Below are positions 58,942 through 64,000 of a stretch of DNA of 64,000 bases, piece after piece; the first letter of the stretch is position 1, and the number at the start of each line of letters is the position of its first letter. This DNA comes from Caprella mutica (lineage: Eukaryota; Arthropoda; Malacostraca; Amphipoda; Caprellidae), in contig CANNZV010001030.1 of NCBI GenBank assembly GCA_947561585.1, forward strand, positions 370,350 through 434,349, written 5' to 3'. The position numbers and the translations under genes are program-made. Under the pieces are notes generated by a model. The model ran no database searches. It worked only from the letters and a program-made list of their open reading frames with translations, and was not told the DNA's origin.

Positions 58942-59931
58942 GGTTCTAGGTCAACTCACCGAAAACACATTCGCCGAAAACAGATTCGCCGAAAACACAT
59001 TCACCGAAAACACATTCGCCGCACGACACATTCGCCGCACGACACATTCGCCAAAAATATGACAATTTTTAGCAGACTAAGGAGTACTAAAAATATTTAA
59101 GTTTATTGAATATCCTGTGTTTTATGAGTATTCAAAATTGATCAAATTTTGTATTGGCTATAAATCAAACGGTAATTAATTGTCTAGTTTTAATGCCATA
59201 TATATGCTTGTTCCTAGTCCCATTATAAAAGTTTCTAAATAAATTTAATAGTATTTATTAATTAATGAATATTTAATCCATTTATTCTAACATAAACTTT
59301 TCTATTTTTTAAAAGGAGTTGTAGAACAAGATTGATTTTGACTTCCTTTTTGTACTCAAATACATTTCTCCATATTGTCAATATTTTATATAAGGAATAG
59401 TTATATGAATATTCTTAAAACTTATAAATAAATCTGTGTTATCTGTACCTTCAATATTTGTTGAAATATACGAATTTAAAGTTGGTAGACTTTTTTGTGG
59501 GTCACCCTGTATAGTGAAAGCTTCACGAGCGACTCACAGTAGCAGACTATAATGTATATTGAAGGATTAAAGTAAAGTGGACACGAAAAAATCTTTTTCT
59601 TTTTTAAATGACAATTGTACACAGAAAATAGGATTAACTTAGAATTGATATACTGTCACAAATAATGCAGCAATAACATTATATATGAGTTAAATAATTA
59701 AGTTAACGTTAATACCATAAAGTTTAAACAATAATTATTTAGAATATTGTTAAGTAATTTATACACTTATATGTAAGTTCATCTATATGTAATTTCATGT
59801 GGACTTATGAGATATATTTGTTTACTTTTTTATATAATCATATTCTTTTCGGCGAATGTGTCGTTCGGCGAATATGTCGTGCGGCGAATGTGTTTTCGGA
59901 CAATATGTTTTCGGCGAATTGACCGGTCACC
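58942..59931 (+). mobile_element. Fold-back element, ACACATTCGCCGAAA arm family
   Basis: Exact 9-bp duplications GTAAATTAG (58933-58941 and 59932-59940). The left terminus is GGTTCTAGG and the right terminus read inwards is GGTGACCGG. The arms have about six ACATTCGCCGAAAAC units on the left and five on the right. The AT-rich interior has no frame. Confidence 0.94.
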
Positions 59932-60296
59932 GTAAATTAGGCACACTTCAGTGCATTCACTCGCATTGCATTCAGCGGTTGGGGTGCAGTCAGCTCTCTG
60001 TAAAAGCGAAAACATGTTTTACAGGTGGGAAAACTAAATTTTTCGTACTTTGTTTCAATGGTTATAAATCTGTTAATTTCACATATAATGCTTACGGAAT
60101 TTTTACATAATATTAAGTAATATGTAAACTATGATCATATGAAAGGATTGCCTTTATACTTTTGTAGTTGAGCCGCTATACCCATATGTTTTCAAAATGG
60201 CGTCATGGTGATCATTGGGACAGAAAATTTGGTTAACAATGGGACAGTGCCCATTTGTCAACCAAACTGTCTAGCTACTCTATAAGTCTATATGAA

Positions 60297-60476
60297 TCAA
60301 TAAATATCTATTTTTGATACAATAACGTGAACTGTAGTTTCAGGGATTCTTGTAGAAACAGAACTTCCATCTGAAGCGGGACTTTCGACCATGTTCAAGG
60401 GCTTGAGCAATCTGAGGTCATCACAAAGAACTGCATAGAAAACAAATTTCACTAATAAAAGAAAAAGACGCAGCAT
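60297..60476 (-). CDS. Short open frame with a signal-like N-terminus (doubtful)
   Basis: From the ATG at 60476 the frame has 59 codons, beginning MLRLFLLLVKFVFYAVLCDD, which would score as a signal peptide, then a Ser/Pro/Val-rich tail. It lies inside the 58840-62285 element. There is no splice or promoter support and AT-rich DNA often yields such hydrophobic frames. It could equally be a remnant of the element's own gene. Confidence 0.2.
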   Translation of the reverse strand: MLRLFLLLVKFVFYAVLCDDLRLLKPLNMVESPASDGSSVSTRIPETTVHVIVSKIDIY

Positions 60477-60649
60477 GATTGCAACGGATATATACACCAG
60501 AGAAAGAAGTACTTTTTACTGGTGCCACTAAGAGTAAGGCCTTCGAAATCACTTCATAAAGTATCCGCCTTATAGATGGCCTTAGAAGACTCTTAATCTA
60601 ACTGATCCATTCGTCTGAAGAACTCAAATCTCTACCGAAAACGTTGAAA

Positions 60650-60862
60650 ATGAAGATTTACGCACTTGTAGAATTTGATGCGACTTCTAAAACGTATTCT
60701 GTTGGCCAAAAGCCTGAAAAAGATATATACGAAATATTGATGTTAGGCGAAGATTCGAGTGCAATAAATTTCCTTTTACCAAATGTTCCTGACATGGCTT
60801 CGGTGAAGCTAGAAGTCATTAAACTGATATTATATGAACCAACTAAGTGTGGGACAACATAA
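60650..60862 (+). CDS. Short open frame, possible remnant of an element-borne gene (doubtful)
   Basis: From MKIYALVEFDATSKTYSV the frame is open for about 70 codons and ends naturally. The opening YA(L/V)VEF phrase resembles the start of some uncharacterised animal proteins that begin with this motif, but the rest is not recognised. No splice signals were identified. Confidence 0.25.
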   Translation: MKIYALVEFDATSKTYSVGQKPEKDIYEILMLGEDSSAINFLLPNVPDMASVKLEVIKLILYEPTKCGTT

Positions 60863-60972
60863 AGAGATAATTCGAACTTGAAATTTGACCATAACCTCAA
60901 CAATATACAAGTTTGATAAACTGTCCCATCGTTCACCAGGGTATGTCATATTGTTCACCAGTGCTGTTATAC

Positions 60973-62081
60973 GGTGACAGGAATTTTACCTGGCGGATTT
61001 TTGCCAGGGTGGAATTTTGCCAGGCGGATTTTTGCCCGGTGGAATTTTCCCGTGGATTATATATTTCTAGGTTTAAATTGGTAAATTGTAAATTATAAGT
61101 GTAAAATGTGAGATGCAACTTACATAAATATAAAACGTTTTAATCTAACTTTAACATATTGTACTTTAACAAGTTTTACTTAACCATTGTAAAATAGCCA
61201 CGAAATTGAAAAATAAAATGAATTTGATTCTACTTAAAATAATTACAGAACATATCTTTTAAATTTGATTGTTATATATTTTGACAGTAGTTTAGTTTGA
61301 AATAATACTGTGTGGTTCGCTTTTTTTTAAATACTATAATTTAGTCATCTTAACTGTTGTTTGCAATTCACGTACGACTTCTTCACCTGATCAGTACTTC
61401 GTGACGAGATATGACTATGTATGTTCATTGATATGTTCAATGATTTCATTAAAGATTTCATAGTTTTCAATCTAACATTGAGTATTAATAGGATTTTTTT
61501 AAATAATAGGAATTTTTCCACGTGAACTTAATATTATCCACGCCATTGTGAGAGGGATAAGACAATAGCTGTAATAGAGCAAACTTCAGAAACCAACTGA
61601 TTGCAATGAATGAATCTTCATCTTACTATTTCAAGTCGTTAAACACCATTCATAATAGCTGTTAAATAGTAACGATTATATAGTTTGCTTCTTAAATTAT
61701 CGAAAATATAGATTTATTGTTGTTAGGTTTACCTTACTTTTTCAATTACGGTGATAAGTGAATTCTAAAAGAATGTTAGAATATATGTATAACAGTTAAA
61801 TTAAAAGATGTTCTGTAATGATTATATGTAAATTCAAAATCAATTTTATTTTGATTTCCATGGCTATTTAATATTAGTTAAATAAAACTTGTTATAGTAC
61901 AATATGTTAAAGTTAAATTAAAAGGTTTTATATTTATGTAAGTTGCATCTCATATTTTATACTTACAATTTACCAATTTAAACCCAGAAATATATAATCC
62001 ACTGGGAAAAATCCACCGGGCAAAAATCCGCCTGGAAAAACTCCACCCTGGCAAAATTCCCCCGGGCAAAAGTCCTAGAAC
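60973..62081 (-). mobile_element. Fold-back element, GGCGGATTTTTGCC arm family
   Basis: Exact 9-bp duplications CTGTTATAC (60964-60972 and 62082-62090). The left terminus is GGTGACAGG and the right read inwards is GTTCTAGG (GGTTCTAGG if the shared C is counted). Each arm has about five GGCGGATTTTTGCCC-type units. Beyond them TATATATTTCTAGGTTTAAA, AATTTACAAT and GAGATGCAACTTACATAAAT are mirrored, so the palindrome extends at least 250 bp per side. Confidence 0.92.
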
Positions 62082-62349
62082 CTGTTATACAATGGGACAA
62101 TTTTTGTTGTTTTTTATTTAATTTTTTTCTAGTCAACAGAATATGTGATAGCATTCGAGTTAGTTCCATTTTATAAAGGAATATCTATATTACCCATAGA
62201 TTTTTTATTTTTCATATTTTGCCCATAGTAAATGAAATATCAATCTTTCTGTGTTTTTTGTCCCATTGATGACCATCCTCCCCTACCAAGCCTTGGATTG
62301 ACTGAAACAAAAGTTGAAATGAAAAGAAGTGACAACCATTACAAACTGT

Positions 62350-62645
62350 ATAAGATGGGTAGAATGAACCAACAGTTTGAGGAAAAGAGTTACTAATATG
62401 ATCAGGAGGAAAAAGAGGGATTAATTTCATCAGAAATTTGAGGAACGAATGAACCAATCAACATATAACAGTTTAAGGAAAAGAGTTACTAATATGATCG
62501 GGAGGAAAAAGAGGGATGAATTTCATCAGAAATTTGAGTAAATTAATTATGATATTAGACGCACTTGGTCATTCATAAATGGGCTTATAAAACCTGACTC
62601 TGAATCTAAAAGAGGTTATATTAAACAACTAAATGTTGTTTAATA
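62350..62645 (+). pseudogene. LINE ORF2 linker fragment with an internal duplication
   Basis: One frame reads YNSLRKRVTNMIGRKKRDEF then HQKFE, a stop, and NYDIRRTWSFINGLI. This resembles the segment between endonuclease and RT in Jockey/CR1-like LINEs (YN.LR..V....R..K..YY...F....D...TW..IN). About 99 bp of it is duplicated directly upstream (62369-62440 and 62468-62540). Stops show it is dead. It lies just outside the 58840-62285 element. Confidence 0.7.
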
Positions 62646-62881
62646 TAACAGTCTCTATCAGACAGTTTTCTCTATCCTCCCTTACAGTCTCTATCAGTTT
62701 TGCTGAGTCAATTATTTTTTACTTCCTTTTCATTTCCTTTGAAGAATAATTTTAGAGAAGGAGAACTCTTTCGGAAAAGGAAGGTCCCCTTTTCCAGTAA
62801 GTTTTCGATATCATGTGAGCACTAAATTATTCTTTAACCGTCAAACTCTAGTAGAAAATTAATTTAAATTTGTAATTTCAG

Positions 62882-62983
62882 TTCATGAAGAGAGAATTTC
62901 GTCCGGAAATAGAAACACCTCGGTTGGAAGGAGTCTACATGTGTGTTCTCAATCCACAAACTGGAGATGTGAAGTTTACGAAG
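62882..62983 (+). CDS. Candidate internal exon, possible ILEI/FAM3-like domain
   Basis: TTGTAATTTCAG precedes 62882 and AAG|GTGAGT follows 62983. The 34 codons are phase 0 at both ends and read FMKREFRPEIETPRLEGVYM then CVLNPQTGDVKFTK. GVYMCVLNPQTGDV followed by an expected VFDT-type strand in the next exon resembles the (R)G(I/L)NV.V(L/V)N..TG.V...K.FDT signature of the ILEI/PANDER (FAM3/POMGNT1) domain. Codon use is less AT-biased than the surroundings. The exon may belong with the signal-peptide exon at 48945-49051, but phases require another exon between them. A 25-bp satellite begins about ten bases after the donor. A second frame is also open across the exon, so frame choice rests on the domain resemblance. 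Confidence 0.5.
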
Positions 62984-62992
62984 GTGAGTCTT

Positions 62993-63650
62993 ACCTTATT
63001 GAATCACGATAATCAGTACCTTCTTGAATCACGATAATCAGTACCTTCTTGAATCACGACAATCAGTACCTTCTTGAATCACGATAATCAGTACCTTCTT
63101 GAATCACGATAATCAGTACCTTCTTGAATCACGATAATCAGTACCTTCTTGAATCACGATAATCAGTACCTTCTTGAATCACGATAATCAGTACCTTCTT
63201 GCATCACGATAATCAGTACCTTCTTGAATCACGATATACAGTACTTTCTTGAATCACGATAATCAGTACCTTCTTGAATCACGATAAACAGTACCTTCTT
63301 GAATCACGATAATCAGTACCTTCTTGAATCACGATAAACAGTACCTTCTTGAATCACGATAAACAGTACCTTCTTGAATCACGATAATCAGTACCTTCTT
63401 GAATCACGATAAACAGTACCTTCTTGAATCACGATAATCAGTACCTTATTGAATCACGATAATCAGTACCTTCTTGAATCACGATAATCAGTACCTTATT
63501 GAATCACGATAATCAGTACCTTCTTGAATCACGATAATCAGTACCTTCTTGAATCACGATTATCAGTACCTTATTGAAACACGATAATCAGTCATAAGGG
63601 AGTCTTACCATTTTGAATCAAGTTAATCAGTACCTTCTTGAATCACGATA
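62993..63650 (+). repeat. 25-bp tandem repeat (TTCTTGAATCACGATAATCA)
   Basis: About 25 units of TTCTTGAATCACGATAATCA plus GTACC, with GATAAACAG and CTTATTGAATC variants interspersed. The first unit grows out of the donor-flanking GTGAGTCTTACCTTATTGAA, and the last diverged unit near 63600 again shows AGTCTTACCATTTTGAATC. The array therefore seems to have amplified intronic sequence next to the splice site. Confidence 0.95.
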
Positions 63651-63883
63651 GTAAGTCTTAACTTCTCGTGAATCAGTTTTGAAAGATGATTAATTTCATG
63701 GATATTTCCGAATGTGGATCGACAATTAGGCCCCAAGATAATTATATTATTTACGCATTTTGCTATAGTAATAACTAGGGTTGTGACAATATGTTTTTCG
63801 CATAAAAATATAAGCATGCTTATATTTAAGATAAAGAAAATTCCTAATATGAAAGGAATGTTCTCGTTATAGATAAAATATTC

Positions 63884-64000
63884 GGGAAACGGACTATTTC
63901 CCCGCCAGACTTTTCCCCGCCTGTACTTTTCCCCGCCTGGACTTTTCCCCGCCGGTCTTTTCCCCGCCGGACTTTTCCCCGCCTATTTTTTATACATATA
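63884..64000 (+). mobile_element. Left end of a fold-back element, ACTTTTCCCCGCC family (cut by window end)
   Basis: The terminus GGGAAACGG is followed by ACTATTTCCCCGCC and then six units of GGACTTTTCCCCGCC-type. It fits the shared terminal pattern. The element continues beyond position 64000, so its right end and target duplication cannot be seen. Confidence 0.65.

Larger units (their letters stand above)
58840..62285. mobile_element. Inverted-repeat element (TAGGGGAGGATGGTCATC termini) hosting two fold-backs
   Basis: TAGGGGAGGATGGTCATCAA at 58840 and its inverse ending at 62285 share 26 bp, continuing TGGGACA. Internal ATCATTGGGACAG and CAATGGGACA phrases recur at 60210, 60230 and 62090. 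Without the two fold-backs it is about 1.33 kb. It carries two short frames of unknown meaning (60297-60497 minus and 60644-60862 plus). No transposase motif. The TA at the ends may be the target. Confidence 0.7.

Overview
This window is eukaryotic and most likely from an invertebrate, probably an arthropod. It is strongly AT-rich, has spliced genes with GT-AG introns, an AATAAA site and a TATA plus TCAGTT-type initiator, and is dominated by transposable-element debris and tandem repeats. The species cannot be named from the sequence. No bacterial gene organisation, CRISPR array, rRNA or intact tRNA is visible. Almost all open reading frames are by-products of tandem arrays or decayed retrotransposons.

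Only two host genes are supported. One is a complete three-exon gene on the minus strand (exons 14370-14465, 10413-10769 and 9756-9848), with a core promoter near 14574-14606 and a poly(A) signal at 9665-9670. It encodes a 181-residue basic, probably nuclear protein I cannot name. The other is a plus-strand candidate for a secreted protein: a signal-peptide exon at 48945-49051 and a phase-0 exon at 62882-62983 that looks like part of an ILEI/FAM3-type domain. About 13.8 kb of transposon-filled DNA lies between them, and at least one further exon would be needed to join the phases.

Layout: 0.65-5.7 kb, satellite arrays of 39, 32 and 51 bp; 6.4-8.2 kb, a large element whose two arms are different satellites; 9.7-14.6 kb, the three-exon gene with four transposons in its first intron; 15-24.4 kb, MITEs, dead LINEs and degenerate repeats; 24.5-34.8 kb, nested fold-back elements; 35-37.7 kb, a long-TIR element with a nested hAT MITE; 39-47 kb, gag and transposase remnants and one-sided fold-back arms; 47.2-54.2 kb, a cluster of fold-back elements and a multi-level nest; 55.9-57.5 kb, another fold-back; 58.8-62.3 kb, an older element carrying two fold-backs; 62.9-64 kb, the second exon, a 25-bp satellite and the start of one more fold-back.

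The main observation is a group of non-autonomous fold-back elements, at least eleven with both ends readable. Their minisatellite arms differ almost completely between families. They share a terminal nonamer close to GGKNNHMGG and 9-bp (occasionally 9-11 bp) target-site duplications. They also share an end polarity (one end reads CTAGG or GTAGG, the other CCGG, ACGG or ACAGG), and their array units are copies of the element's own terminal sequence. The TSD length and arm structure suggest Foldback/Mutator-like elements mobilised by a transposase encoded elsewhere. No transposase for them is present here.
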